NCBI RefSeq assembly: GCF_003148745.1
Contig: NZ_QGGU01000001.1
Span: 75,536 to 139,535, forward strand
Length of the DNA: 64,000 nucleotides
From: Pleionea mediterranea
GTDB taxonomy: Bacteria > Pseudomonadota > Gammaproteobacteria > Enterobacterales > Kangiellaceae
Direction of reading: 5' to 3'
Shown: piece after piece, positions 10,792-20,839 of the stretch
Numbering within the stretch: position 1 is the stretch's first letter
Layout: every line of letters starts with the position of its first letter
Translations under genes and position numbers: made by a program
The notes under the pieces: generated by a model
What the model was told of the DNA's origin: nothing
The model's input: only the letters and a program-made list of their open reading frames with translations
Databases searched by the model: none

Positions 10792-11925
10792 ATGAAAGGC
10801 TTATCCTGGATTAAACGACGACCTTCCAAAAAAATATGGGTGGGTAATGTGGCGATTGGTGGTGATGCGCCCATCGCCGTACAAAGTATGACGAATACCG
10901 ACACTTGTGATGTCAATGCAACCGTTGGACAAATAAAACAGCTGGAAGATGCGGGTGCTGATTTAGTCCGCGTGTCTGTGCCTACCATGGATGCTGCTGA
11001 AGCGTTTAAACGCATCAAGCAACAAGCCAATATACCTCTCATTGCTGATATTCATTTTGACTATCGTATTGCGTTAAAAGTGGCGGACTATGGCGTCGAT
11101 TGTTTAAGGATCAACCCCGGTAATATTGGTAATGAAGATAGGGTGAAAGCCGTTATTGATTGTGCACGCGATAAAAACATTCCCATTCGAATTGGTGTAA
11201 ATGCTGGATCGTTAGAAAAAGATTTACAGGTGAAATACGGTGAACCAACACCCGAAGCGCTTGTAGAGTCTGCCATGCGACACATTGATATTCTTGATCG
11301 TCACAACTTTGATAATTATAAGCTCAGTTTAAAAGCATCCGACGTATTTATGACCGTTTCTGCTTATCGTATTCTGGCGTCACAAATTGAGCAGCCACTG
11401 CATTTGGGTATTACCGAAGCGGGCGGTTTGCGTTCCGGATCGGTTAAGTCATCGGTTGGTTTAGGGCTGCTATTATCGGAAGGTATTGGCGATACCATTC
11501 GAGTGTCTCTGGCGGCTGATCCGGTTGAAGAAATTAAAGTCGGATACGATATTTTAAAATCTTTAGGGCTGCGCCAACGAGGTATTAACTTTATTGCTTG
11601 TCCTTCCTGTTCTCGTCAGCAGTTTGATGTGATTAAAACCGTTAATGAACTTGAAAGTCGACTGGAAGATGTTAGCGAGTCAATGGATGTGGCGATTATA
11701 GGTTGTGTGGTCAATGGACCTGGCGAAGCAAAAGAAGCGGATATTGGTTTAACAGGCGGCAGCGGTTCCAGTTTGCTTTATAAAGAAGGTGCCAAGGATC
11801 ATAAGGTAAGTAACGAGCAGCTGGTGGATGAACTAGAAAAAGAAATTCGCCATAAAATTAAATTACGGGAGCAACAAATTAATGATAAAGCCGGTAATCA
11901 GCCTGTAATTCAAATGTCTCGTTAA
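10792..11925 (+). CDS. ispG: IspG, 4-hydroxy-3-methylbut-2-enyl diphosphate synthase
   Basis: A 377-residue [4Fe-4S] enzyme of the MEP isoprenoid pathway that reduces MEcPP to HMBPP. The cluster ligands line up with E. coli numbering: C270 and C273 in [13 protein letters not shown]305 in [10 protein letters not shown], and E312. The TIM-barrel segment [14 protein letters not shown] and GITEAGG are conserved. In most gammaproteobacteria hisS follows directly. Here a dehydrogenase and a large sensor gene lie between them. No obvious terminator follows. Confidence 0.97.
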   Translation: MKGLSWIKRRPSKKIWVGNVAIGGDAPIAVQSMTNTDTCDVNATVGQIKQLEDAGADLVRVSVPTMDAAEAFKRIKQQANIPLIADIHFDYRIALKVADYGVDCLRINPGNIGNEDRVKAVIDCARDKNIPIRIGVNAGSLEKDLQVKYGEPTPEALVESAMRHIDILDRHNFDNYKLSLKASDVFMTVSAYRILASQIEQPLHLGITEAGGLRSGSVKSSVGLGLLLSEGIGDTIRVSLAADPVEEIKVGYDILKSLGLRQRGINFIACPSCSRQQFDVIKTVNELESRLEDVSESMDVAIIGCVVNGPGEAKEADIGLTGGSGSSLLYKEGAKDHKVSNEQLVDELEKEIRHKIKLREQQINDKAGNQPVIQMSR

Positions 11926-12028
11926 TTCATTATCCTATTGTTCAAATCTCTGAAGTATTCAAAAAGCCAGTTTAGATACAAAAACTGAATTACTGCAAAT
12001 GGCAGACGTATTAATAAGGAAAGCTTTG

Positions 12029-12742
12029 ATGTCACAAGAAAGTGTTGCAGTCATTACAGGAGCCAGTCGTGGATTAGGGCGTTCTATTGCCATCCATTTA
12101 TCGCGGCAGGGATATCGGTTAGCACTTATTGCCCGAAATCAAAAAGAACTTGAACAATTAAAGCATGAGTTGAATAAGCCCGATGACAAGGTACAGTGCT
12201 TTCGTTTTGATCTGTCTAATTTTGCTGAAATAGCATCGTTAGTTGATCGTATTCATACCAGTTTTGGTTCGATTGATGTGCTTATCAATAATGCAGGCGT
12301 CGGATTTTATAAACCCTTATCTGAACACAGTACTGATGAAATTAACGCCATTATTAATGTTAATTTAACCGCACCGATCATCCTTTCCAAGTTTGTGTCA
12401 GAAATTATGCAGCAACAGAAGTTAGGGCACATTATCAATATTGGTTCTGATCTGGCTCAAAAGCCACTTGCCAATATGACGCCCTATGTAGCATCAAAAC
12501 ATGGTGTTCAGGGAATGAGTCAGTCCCTGTTAAGGGAAGTGAAAGAGGATGGTGTTAAAGTTACCGTGATTAATTCTGGTATTGTGGATACTTACTTTCA
12601 TGGTGGTGTTCAAGGTGAACAGCCATCCGATAAATCGCTCAAGCCAGATGAACTTGCGCAGCTGGTGCTCCAGGTGCTTCAGCAGCCGGGTTATCAATTG
12701 ATTGATCAAATAACCGTTCATCCATTGCATCAGGAATTTTAG
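12029..12742 (+). CDS. Short-chain dehydrogenase/reductase (SDR)
   Basis: A 237-residue classical SDR. I start at ATG 12029 because AAGGA sits 8 bases upstream (12016-12020). An in-frame ATG at 11999 would add 10 residues without a ribosome-binding site. The Rossmann motif TGASRGLG (10-17), NNAG (87-90), catalytic Ser140, Tyr153 and Lys157 (YVASK) are all present, so it should be an active NAD(P)H oxidoreductase. The Arg after TGAS suggests NADP preference (inference). The substrate cannot be read from sequence. It sits between ispG and the convergent sensor gene, breaking the usual ispG-hisS pairing. Confidence 0.9.
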   Translation: MSQESVAVITGASRGLGRSIAIHLSRQGYRLALIARNQKELEQLKHELNKPDDKVQCFRFDLSNFAEIASLVDRIHTSFGSIDVLINNAGVGFYKPLSEHSTDEINAIINVNLTAPIILSKFVSEIMQQQKLGHIINIGSDLAQKPLANMTPYVASKHGVQGMSQSLLREVKEDGVKVTVINSGIVDTYFHGGVQGEQPSDKSLKPDELAQLVLQVLQQPGYQLIDQITVHPLHQEF

Positions 12743-12786
12743 ACTTAACTTGAATCTTATTTACCTGTCAAAATTCAAGCCGTTAT

Positions 12787-15700
12787 TTATACCTTAAAGG
12801 GTGTTTTTAAAAGCTCAAATGTTTGTTCTGACGATACCGGTTTGGAAAAATAATAACCCTGAACATATTGGGCTTTTAATTGTTTGATGAAGATTAATTG
12901 CTGCTCAGTTTCCACGCCTTCAACCACAGTTTTCAGATCAAGATAAGTTGATAACGATAAAATCGTTTCTATAATGGCTTCACTTTCGGGCTGCTTACCT
13001 AAGTTAGAGACAAAACTTCGATCAATTTTCAGTTTATGAATTGGGAGTTGATGCAGATATTTCAGTGATGAATAGCCAGTACCAAAGTCATCCAGTGCCA
13101 ACTCAATACCAAGATTTTGTAATGAAGTGACTAGCGGCAATGATGTTTGAATATCGTCCATTAATAAGCTTTCTGTTAGCTCAAACTCCAATGCACCAGC
13201 TTTAAATTGATACTGTTTAAGTGCATTGTTCATAAAGGAAACCAGATCGTATTCTTTTAAATGGCGAGCCGATAAATTAATCGATAAGCCACAATCGAAA
13301 CCAGCATCATGCCACTGTTGCAATTGTTGTAAACCAGAAACTATAAACTGCTCCGTCATGGGAATTATAAGACCAAGTTCTTCTGCCAAAGGTATAAAGT
13401 CTGTTGGTGGTATCATTTCTCCTTCTGCAGTTGTCCAACGGGCTAAGGCTTCGAATCCTTTTATTTTACCAGTGATTATGTCCACTTGAGGTTGATACAC
13501 AAGATGAAACTCATTTTGTTTTACCGCTTTTCTTAACTGTGTTTCCAGCGACAATCGATCTTGTGCTTCATCGTTCATGGTCTGCTTAAAGAATTGAAAG
13601 TTATTGCGTCCTTTGTTTTTGGCGTGGTACATGGCCATATCAGCATGACGGATAATTTCTTGTGGGTTATTGCCATCTTCAGGATAAAAAGAAATCCCGA
13701 TACTGGGCGAGGAGTTGACTTTATGTTGCTCCAGATATAATTCACCAGACATTTTGTCCAGTATCGACTGGGCTATTTTACTGGCGATATTAATTTGTTT
13801 AACATCTTCCAGCATAATGACAAATTCATCGCCTCCCAGTCGCGCAACGGTATCTTCGCTTCTTACTGAACTGCGAAGTATTTCTGAGACTTTTATTAAT
13901 AGTAAGTCTCCAACTTCATGACCAAGTGTATCGTTAATTTGTTTGAATCGGTCAAGATCGATAAAAAATAAAGCTAACTTTTGATTACGACGTTTACTTT
14001 GTTCAATTGCATGGCTGACTCTATCAATCAGTAATGCTCGATTTGGTAACCCTGTGAGTGAATCATAATTGGCTAGTCGTTTTAGTTTATCTTGAGCTTT
14101 CTTTTGTTCGCTAATATCGGTTACTGCTAAAACATAATGAGTGCGATGATTGTCATTGGTAAACTTCGTTGCACTGACTAAAACAGGCAGTGGTGATTGA
14201 TATTTTCGATTTATTAATGCTTCAGACTCACATTGATCTTGACTTTCCATAATGGTTTTTAACCCATATATTATGGGCTCTTCATTTTTTGACTTAATTA
14301 GTGCTGTAAGTGGTTTGTTCAATACATCATTAGTATCAAGTCCGCTGATTTTATTGAATGATTGATTGACAGCCGTTACCGAAAACCTACTGTCTAATAT
14401 AATAATAATGTCTCGAGTATTATCAAAAGCTTGTGAAAACAAATTGACTTTATCATGCTCATCTTTTCGTTCGGTTATATCCGTGTAAGTACCGGTAATC
14501 CGAAGAGGTTTACTATCACTTGTGAATTCGGATATTCTTGCGAGATCTTTAAACCATCGATAACTATTGTTATCGGATTTTAATCGGTAGATATGTTCAA
14601 ACACATCATGTTGTTGAGCGTTATCACTAAATTCTATCCACTTTGCAATGTAGTCTTTTTTGTCATCTCTATGAATAAGCTCGAGTCGTAAATCAAAGTC
14701 GATATATTGAGCGTTATTGGAATCGTAAAAAAGTAAAGCTCTAGGATCAAATACTTGGTTATCGTGTCTTTGCCAGTCCCAAAGGCCGCTATCACTACCT
14801 TCGAGTGCTAATTTTAACCGTTCTTCACTTTGTTGCAGATGGTTGTGTGATTTTAATAGTGCTAAACGGCGCTTATGTCGTTGATAATAAATACTTAGCA
14901 ATAGACTACCAATAACAACAACATAGAGAGTATAGGCCCACCAGGATAAATAAGGGGCTGGATAAGCTGTGATATTTAGAAAAACCGGCTTCGACTCTTT
15001 ACCCGTTTCATAATCAATTGCAGTAATCTTTACTTGGTTTTCGCCAGATTCAAGCATTGGTAAAAACAGTTCACTTTGTTCTATTTCTGTAGGTGAAATG
15101 TTGGTACTGCCTTCAATAGAGTATTTAAAGTTTATCTTTTTTGAGTTTGTGTAAAGTAGTGTTGAAAAGGCAACCTTCAAACCATAGTCAGTGTGATAAA
15201 CTTCCAACTCCAGTGTATTTAGTGCACGATAACTTATCGGCAATTCTCGTGACATTAACTTAATGTCGGTGATGTGATTGCTAAACTCAATGTTTCCATA
15301 GTCTTGTTTCATTTTATTGGGGTCAACTCGCATCACCCCTTTAATTGTGCCTAATAACAGATCGCCGTTATTTGCAATGCCAGAAGCTCCGCCATTAAAT
15401 TCATTGGTTGATAAGCCATCATTGGTGTCAAAAACACGGAAATGAAAGTTATTCTGATTAAATCTAATTAGCCCACTGTTGGACATTCCCCAAAGAGTGC
15501 CCTGTTTGTCTTCATGAAACTCAAATAAACTATTGTCGGGTAAACCATCAAGACTGCTGATATGCTTGACTTGCTCACCAGTTTCTCGATCAATAACATA
15601 AACGCCAAATCCAGAGTAAGCAATCCAAACGTATTTTTCACCGTAATGCGCATCGGCGGCAAATGTTCTTGGTTTGTCAGAAGGAGGAAGTGCGTGGAAT

Positions 15701-17328
15701 GGGGTAGTTTGCCCTGTGGATAGATCAAACTCAACCACTTGGTCGACCATAGAGATTAATAGAGTGTTATTGTCATTTTTAGGCTGCTCAATGACTTGAA
15801 ATAATTGATTAACAATATTGCCTTTAGGGTTAGTATTTTCTATGTAGCGATACTCTTTGGTTTGAGTATTAAATTGATGGGCGCCTTCCCGGTTTAAAAT
15901 AAGCAGATTATCATTGTCGGTAAAGTGAAGTTGGTTATTGCCCATTTGCATAATTTTTTGCATCGGCTCGGGCAATACTGTGTTCTCAATTTTCTGCCCA
16001 GTTTTGGTGTCTACAATTTTGATATCTTCTGCGGTGGAAACCCAGAGCTGACTATTGTTGATTTCCATATCCGAAACAGTGGAGTCGGATACGGTAACTT
16101 TCTTATCTGGGTTAACAAAATATTGCTCCACAGTATTGTTATCGGCATTAATTTTATTCAAACCATTTCGTGTGCCAACCCAGATGTTATTTTGTTTATC
16201 TTGTCGAATACTCCAAATACGGTTGTTACTGATGGATTGCTGATCACTGCCTTGTTGGTAATAGGTGTAACGTTCAAAATTGGGGGTTAACTTGAAAGCG
16301 CCATCATTACGGCTGCCAAACCATAAATTGCCTTCTCGATCCTCTACCATTTCGATAATGTTGTTGTCTGCCGACTGGTAAGGTGTGTCGGAGTAACGGA
16401 AAATATGGGTTAAGGTGTTGTCTTTGCTTAGTTTGTACAGTCCATCGTTGGTTGCAAGCCAGTAACTGTTATTATTTTCAATAACTTTCCAGACATTTAA
16501 TTCAGCAACCAAGGTTTCCATTTCGACTCTAGTGTCAGGTTGCTCAATGAGTGTTTTGAGCTGCTCAGGTGTCAGCTGATACAGACCTTCAACCGTTGAA
16601 ATCAGGTAATTTCCCTGTTGATTTAAAGTTATGCCTTTTATATTGGTGCGATCATCTCTTTCGGGTACTTTGGATTTGTTTGGTAATGAATCGTGAAAAT
16701 TTAGGGACTTGACGGTGTTGTTGTTTGTATCCAATGCGTATAAGCCATTGGAAATACCGATCAAAAGATAGTTTTCGAATCGATGCAGTGCGCGAATGAT
16801 TTCCCGTTGTCCAGTCAGGGGTTTAAAGTCGAATACAAATTCAAGCGTTTCGGTTTCTTTATGAAACTTAAATATATCGAAATAGGTAGAAAGCCATATA
16901 TAACTGTCATCTTCGTAAAAATTTTGTGCTGCAGAGCCAAGAATTTCAACGCTGTCAGGGTAGGGAAGCCTTACTTCAGAAATCTCATTTGACTGCTTGT
17001 TAAGGATAAACGTCTCGTTGGGTGGACTACCAATCCAGATTCGGTTAGCAGAGTCTTGAAACAGCTTGCTGGTGGCCTGTGTTTCCAGCAGCTGCCTTGG
17101 GCCACTTATAAGGCGTAAGCGGTAACCGTCGTATAAGTTGAGTCCCTGTTGTGTGCCAAACCAGAGAAAGCCCTGATTATCTTGAAGTATATTGGTTACT
17201 TCAGCCTGACTTAAGCCTTGATCCAGCGAAACCTGCTGCAAGCGGATCCGCTTGTCTGCGTTTGCCTCAGAAAAGGCTGCTGTCAGTACTAATGCTATTA
17301 GCAGTTGGCAAAAGTGTTTATAAATCAT
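12787..17328 (-). CDS. Beta-propeller sensor with PAS, GGDEF and EAL domains
   Basis: A 1513-residue inner-membrane c-di-GMP enzyme. The signal peptide (about 1-24) is followed by a periplasmic two-component-regulator propeller (repeats such as ILQDNQGFLWFGTQQGLNLYD, about 30-670). A Y_Y_Y-like domain (about 710-790), a membrane segment (about 797-815) and two PAS-like domains (about 835-955 and 960-1075) come next. The GGDEF domain has an intact GGDEF at 1165-1169 and an I-site RxxD (R1156, D1159). The EAL domain has EAL at 1293-1295 and DDFGTGYSSL near 1413. Both catalytic motifs look intact, so it could make and break c-di-GMP in response to a periplasmic ligand, possibly a polysaccharide, as for related propellers (inference). 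It is divergent from hisS and convergent with the SDR. Confidence 0.93.
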   Translation of the reverse strand: MIYKHFCQLLIALVLTAAFSEANADKRIRLQQVSLDQGLSQAEVTNILQDNQGFLWFGTQQGLNLYDGYRLRLISGPRQLLETQATSKLFQDSANRIWIGSPPNETFILNKQSNEISEVRLPYPDSVEILGSAAQNFYEDDSYIWLSTYFDIFKFHKETETLEFVFDFKPLTGQREIIRALHRFENYLLIGISNGLYALDTNNNTVKSLNFHDSLPNKSKVPERDDRTNIKGITLNQQGNYLISTVEGLYQLTPEQLKTLIEQPDTRVEMETLVAELNVWKVIENNNSYWLATNDGLYKLSKDNTLTHIFRYSDTPYQSADNNIIEMVEDREGNLWFGSRNDGAFKLTPNFERYTYYQQGSDQQSISNNRIWSIRQDKQNNIWVGTRNGLNKINADNNTVEQYFVNPDKKVTVSDSTVSDMEINNSQLWVSTAEDIKIVDTKTGQKIENTVLPEPMQKIMQMGNNQLHFTDNDNLLILNREGAHQFNTQTKEYRYIENTNPKGNIVNQLFQVIEQPKNDNNTLLISMVDQVVEFDLSTGQTTPFHALPPSDKPRTFAADAHYGEKYVWIAYSGFGVYVIDRETGEQVKHISSLDGLPDNSLFEFHEDKQGTLWGMSNSGLIRFNQNNFHFRVFDTNDGLSTNEFNGGASGIANNGDLLLGTIKGVMRVDPNKMKQDYGNIEFSNHITDIKLMSRELPISYRALNTLELEVYHTDYGLKVAFSTLLYTNSKKINFKYSIEGSTNISPTEIEQSELFLPMLESGENQVKITAIDYETGKESKPVFLNITAYPAPYLSWWAYTLYVVVIGSLLLSIYYQRHKRRLALLKSHNHLQQSEERLKLALEGSDSGLWDWQRHDNQVFDPRALLFYDSNNAQYIDFDLRLELIHRDDKKDYIAKWIEFSDNAQQHDVFEHIYRLKSDNNSYRWFKDLARISEFTSDSKPLRITGTYTDITERKDEHDKVNLFSQAFDNTRDIIIILDSRFSVTAVNQSFNKISGLDTNDVLNKPLTALIKSKNEEPIIYGLKTIMESQDQCESEALINRKYQSPLPVLVSATKFTNDNHRTHYVLAVTDISEQKKAQDKLKRLANYDSLTGLPNRALLIDRVSHAIEQSKRRNQKLALFFIDLDRFKQINDTLGHEVGDLLLIKVSEILRSSVRSEDTVARLGGDEFVIMLEDVKQINIASKIAQSILDKMSGELYLEQHKVNSSPSIGISFYPEDGNNPQEIIRHADMAMYHAKNKGRNNFQFFKQTMNDEAQDRLSLETQLRKAVKQNEFHLVYQPQVDIITGKIKGFEALARWTTAEGEMIPPTDFIPLAEELGLIIPMTEQFIVSGLQQLQQWHDAGFDCGLSINLSARHLKEYDLVSFMNNALKQYQFKAGALEFELTESLLMDDIQTSLPLVTSLQNLGIELALDDFGTGYSSLKYLHQLPIHKLKIDRSFVSNLGKQPESEAIIETILSLSTYLDLKTVVEGVETEQQLIFIKQLKAQYVQGYYFSKPVSSEQTFELLKTPFKV

Positions 17329-17466
17329 GCAGATAAATCAATTATTTAAAAGAAAAGTATAGCAGCTATATAAAATTGTGAGAGAAAGTTATTGGCGAGT
17401 TGATAATAAAACCGGCAGCTGTCTTATGGTCGACAAAAATACGCTCCAAATCTTGTTAAATTCAGC

Positions 17467-17472
17467 TATAAT
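17467..17472 (+). promoter_or_regulatory. -10 box upstream of hisS
   Basis: A TATAAT lies 42 bp before the hisS TTG start. No convincing -35 is seen at 16-18 bp. The 185-bp divergent region between the sensor gene and hisS holds nothing else I recognise. Confidence 0.4.
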
Positions 17473-17513
17473 GCCGCGTTTATTTAACCAATACAGATGC
17501 AGCAGGACTACTT

Positions 17514-18806
17514 TTGAAAGCCAAATTTCAAGCCATTAAGGGCATGAATGACTTTTTACCGGAGCAAACCGCAATCTGGCAGACGCTGGAGGCATTGTTG
17601 CGCCGATTGACCAGACAATACGGTTACCATGAAATTCGTATGCCGATTGTTGAGAAGACTGCTTTGTTTAAGCGCTCGATTGGCGAAGTTACCGATATTG
17701 TTGAAAAGGAAATGTACACCTGGACCGATATTAGTGACGACAGTTTAACGCTGCGCCCTGAAGGGACCGCCAGTTGTGTTCGCGCCGGCATCGAACACGG
17801 CCTGCTTTATAATCAGCAACAAAAGTTGTGGTACATGGGGCCCATGTTTCGTCGTGAAAACCCGCAAAAGGGTCGTTATCGGCAATTTCATCAATTTGGT
17901 ATAGAAGCCTTTGGTTATGAAGGTCCGGATATTGACGTTGAACAAATATTGCTCACTCATAGACTGTGGCAGGAAATTGGTATTGGCGATAGTGTTACGC
18001 TGCACATTAACTCTTTAGGCCAAGCGGACTCTCGAGCGGCTTATAAATCGCTGTTGGTTGAGTTTTTGACCGAGCATCAGTCGCAACTCGATGAAGACAG
18101 TTTACGCCGTTTGAAAACTAATCCATTGCGCATTCTGGACAGTAAGAATCCGGCGATGCAGGATTTAATTGAACAAGCGCCCAAGTTGAGTGAGCATCTT
18201 GATGAGGCTTCTGAGCAACATTTTTCCGAGTTGAAAAAACGTCTCGATGCCGTGGGAATTGAATATTGTGTTAATCCTCGTCTGGTCCGTGGTCTCGATT
18301 ATTACAATCGAACCGTATTTGAATGGATGACCGATAAACTTGGCGCGCAGGGTACCATTTGTGCCGGTGGTCGTTACGATGGCTTAACCGAGCAACTTGG
18401 TGGTCAGTCGACTCAGGGTTGTGGGTTTGCCATGGGGCTTGAGCGGATCATTGCGCTTATGGAAGATAATGCTTCATTTAATAGCATCAATAGCATCGAC
18501 AATCAGGCGCAGGTGTATATTATCGCCATGGGTGAAAAGGCTGAACTGGAATCGATGATATTATCGGAACAACTTCGAACTCATCGGCCTAATTTACGTC
18601 TAAGCCTCAATTGTGGCGGCGGCAACTTTAAAAAGCAGTTTAAAAAAGCCGATCGTTCCGGAGCCGAAATTGCCATAGTGCTCGGTGATGATGAGGTGGA
18701 TAAACAAGTAGTGGGTATCAAGTTTTTGCGTGAGCGAAAAGATCAACTGGAAGTAAGCCGTGATCAGTTGATGCTAACGATTGAACAATTAGTGAATCAA
18801 GAATAA
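17514..18806 (+). CDS. hisS: Histidyl-tRNA synthetase
   Basis: A 430-residue class II aminoacyl-tRNA synthetase. The start is TTG at 17514 (AGGA 7-10 bases upstream). No in-frame ATG or GTG precedes it, and [15 protein letters not shown] matches the family N-terminus. Visible motifs are [13 protein letters not shown] (motif 2 region), [19 protein letters not shown], the HisRS signature [13 protein letters not shown] and the GGRYDGL loop. The C-terminal anticodon-binding domain begins near [12 protein letters not shown]. It restarts the hisS-yfgM-bamB-der run. Confidence 0.97.
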   Translation: MKAKFQAIKGMNDFLPEQTAIWQTLEALLRRLTRQYGYHEIRMPIVEKTALFKRSIGEVTDIVEKEMYTWTDISDDSLTLRPEGTASCVRAGIEHGLLYNQQQKLWYMGPMFRRENPQKGRYRQFHQFGIEAFGYEGPDIDVEQILLTHRLWQEIGIGDSVTLHINSLGQADSRAAYKSLLVEFLTEHQSQLDEDSLRRLKTNPLRILDSKNPAMQDLIEQAPKLSEHLDEASEQHFSELKKRLDAVGIEYCVNPRLVRGLDYYNRTVFEWMTDKLGAQGTICAGGRYDGLTEQLGGQSTQGCGFAMGLERIIALMEDNASFNSINSIDNQAQVYIIAMGEKAELESMILSEQLRTHRPNLRLSLNCGGGNFKKQFKKADRSGAEIAIVLGDDEVDKQVVGIKFLRERKDQLEVSRDQLMLTIEQLVNQE

Positions 18807-18883
18807 ACAAGTGTGCCATTCATTGCAGTGGCCAATATTGAAATTGACTTAGAAATAGACATAGAAAACGTTGGGAGTTTCAG

Positions 18884-19597
18884 GTGGAAGTTTACAGCAC
18901 AGAAGAAGAGCAAATTAAAGCACTGAAAGATTGGTGGAGTGAAAATGGTACCTCCATCATTGTGGGTGTGGTTATTGGTGTCGGTGGTTTTTTCGGTTAC
19001 AACTGGTGGAAAAGCGAAAACATTGCTAAACAACAGCAAGGGTCAAATGAATATCAGACGTTTACCCAAATAGACGCTGCTAACGAGCAAGAGAGCTTTA
19101 TTTCTGCGGCTAACCAGATAAAAGCGGATTACGCAGATTCAGGTTACGCGATTCTGGCCGCTTTGCACTTGGCGAAAAAGCAGGTGGATAATAATGACTA
19201 CGCGGCGGCTGAAAAAGAATTGAACTGGGTTGTAACGCAAACCGAAGGGCATGACTTACAGCCATTGATGAAAATTCGTCTGGCTCGTGTGTTAAATGCT
19301 CAACAAAAATACCAGCAGGCTGAAACATTACTCACCTCAATTACTGCCGAATCTTATGCCGGGTTAAAACAACAAGTTTTAGGTGATACCTATTTGTTGA
19401 TGGGGGATAAGGTTAAAGCGCGATCAGCTTATGCAACGGCAAAAGAATCAACTGAGTCTTACATTGCTAAAAATGAACTTGAAATGTTGGTGAATGATCT
19501 GGCGTCTTACGAGTCTGAAGCTGTTAAGGCGGATGATGCCGCTGCGCCAACTGAAGAGTCGACGACTCAACAATCCACCGACAAACAGGAATCCTAA
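18884..19597 (+). CDS. yfgM: YfgM, ancillary SecYEG translocon / chaperone protein
   Basis: A 237-residue single-pass inner-membrane protein. A short cytoplasmic segment with EEEQIKALKDWWSENGTSII precedes the membrane helix (about 24-44, GVVIGVGGFFGYNWW). A periplasmic TPR-like domain (about 60-205) and an acidic Thr/Ser tail follow. E. coli YfgM associates with PpiD and SecYEG. The start is GTG at 18884; no ATG gives the conserved N-terminus. Its stop overlaps the bamB ATG (TAATG). Confidence 0.92.
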   Translation: MEVYSTEEEQIKALKDWWSENGTSIIVGVVIGVGGFFGYNWWKSENIAKQQQGSNEYQTFTQIDAANEQESFISAANQIKADYADSGYAILAALHLAKKQVDNNDYAAAEKELNWVVTQTEGHDLQPLMKIRLARVLNAQQKYQQAETLLTSITAESYAGLKQQVLGDTYLLMGDKVKARSAYATAKESTESYIAKNELEMLVNDLASYESEAVKADDAAAPTEESTTQQSTDKQES

Positions 19598-20835
19598 TGT
19601 TTGCACGTCACATAAAGCCGTTACTTTTTCTTTCTGTTGCTACCGCGGGACTGACATTTTTGTCTGGGTGTGGTGAAGAAGATACTTTAGAGCCTAATCC
19701 GCTGCCAATCATTGAAGAAACCAAAGTTAATTACGACGCAAAGTGGAGTGTGTCTTACGGTGAAGGTCAGGGCGAGCGTTTTTTAAAGCTTCGTCCGGGC
19801 GTGGGTTACAGCAAAATTTATATTGCCGATGTTTCTGGCGTGCTTAAAGCCCTGGATCCTGAAAATGGCGAAGTCATCTGGCGTGCAACCGTCAATGAGC
19901 CAATCAGTGCCGGTGTTGCCGTTGCTAATCGACTTGCGGTTATTGGCACTCGTGAAGGTGAAGTCATAGCCTTTGACGTGGAGTCTGGCGAATTAAAATG
20001 GCAATCGCAGGTGTCCAGTGAAGTGATTGCTTCTCCGGCAGTGGGTGATGGATTTGTTGTGGTTAATACCGTTGACGGTAATGTGGTTGCGCTCGACGCT
20101 GAATCGGGTGAGCGTAAATGGTTTTACGATCGTAATTTACCACCGCTAACGCTTCGCGGCACGTCATCTCCGGTGATTGCGCACGGTGCGGCCATTGCTG
20201 GCTTTGCTAACGGTAAAGTGGGTGTCTTTATTTTAGAAAGCGGTCAGCTTGCCTGGGAAAAACAGGTTACGGCACCCAGTGGTCGATCGGATCTGGAGCG
20301 TTTGGTTGATGTGGACGCACAACCCATCGTTTTCGGCCCTACCTTGTACGCATCGTCTTACAACGGTAATTTAATGGCGCTTGAACTGCAGTCTGGAGAA
20401 CCTGTCTGGTCTCGTGAGTTATCGTCTTATCTCGACATGGGGATTGATAACCAGACCTTACTGGTTACCCATGATAATGGTTACGTTAGCAGTTTGAACC
20501 GCAATAATGGCAGTCTGTTATGGACGCAAAAAGCCTTGTTTTTACGTGATACCACATCACCCACGGCATTTAATGATCATATCGTAGTGGGCGATCAGGG
20601 CGGCTATCTGCATATGCTGGATAAGTCCGATGGTTCCTTAATTGGCCAGTTAAATATTAATCAGAACATCAATTATTCTGACTGTTACTACAGTGACGAA
20701 GCCTGTCGCTTCCACAATCACGATGAGTACGGTGTCGCATCCTCTCCTGTGGTGGTTGATGATCTGTTATTGGTGCAAACCAAAAACGGTCATTTGATTG
20801 CCTATCAACAACGAAAGTCTGAGAAAAAGCAGTAA
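19597..20835 (+). CDS. bamB: BamB, outer-membrane assembly lipoprotein
   Basis: A 412-residue lipoprotein of the BAM complex, which inserts beta-barrel proteins in the outer membrane. The lipobox is FLSGC with Cys at 25. An eight-bladed PQQ-like propeller is marked by repeats such as [34 protein letters not shown] and [16 protein letters not shown]. The ATG shares bases with the yfgM stop. der follows after 4 bp. Length is slightly above the E. coli protein (392). Confidence 0.95.
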   Translation: MFARHIKPLLFLSVATAGLTFLSGCGEEDTLEPNPLPIIEETKVNYDAKWSVSYGEGQGERFLKLRPGVGYSKIYIADVSGVLKALDPENGEVIWRATVNEPISAGVAVANRLAVIGTREGEVIAFDVESGELKWQSQVSSEVIASPAVGDGFVVVNTVDGNVVALDAESGERKWFYDRNLPPLTLRGTSSPVIAHGAAIAGFANGKVGVFILESGQLAWEKQVTAPSGRSDLERLVDVDAQPIVFGPTLYASSYNGNLMALELQSGEPVWSRELSSYLDMGIDNQTLLVTHDNGYVSSLNRNNGSLLWTQKALFLRDTTSPTAFNDHIVVGDQGGYLHMLDKSDGSLIGQLNINQNINYSDCYYSDEACRFHNHDEYGVASSPVVVDDLLLVQTKNGHLIAYQQRKSEKKQ

Positions 20836-20839
20836 ACGT

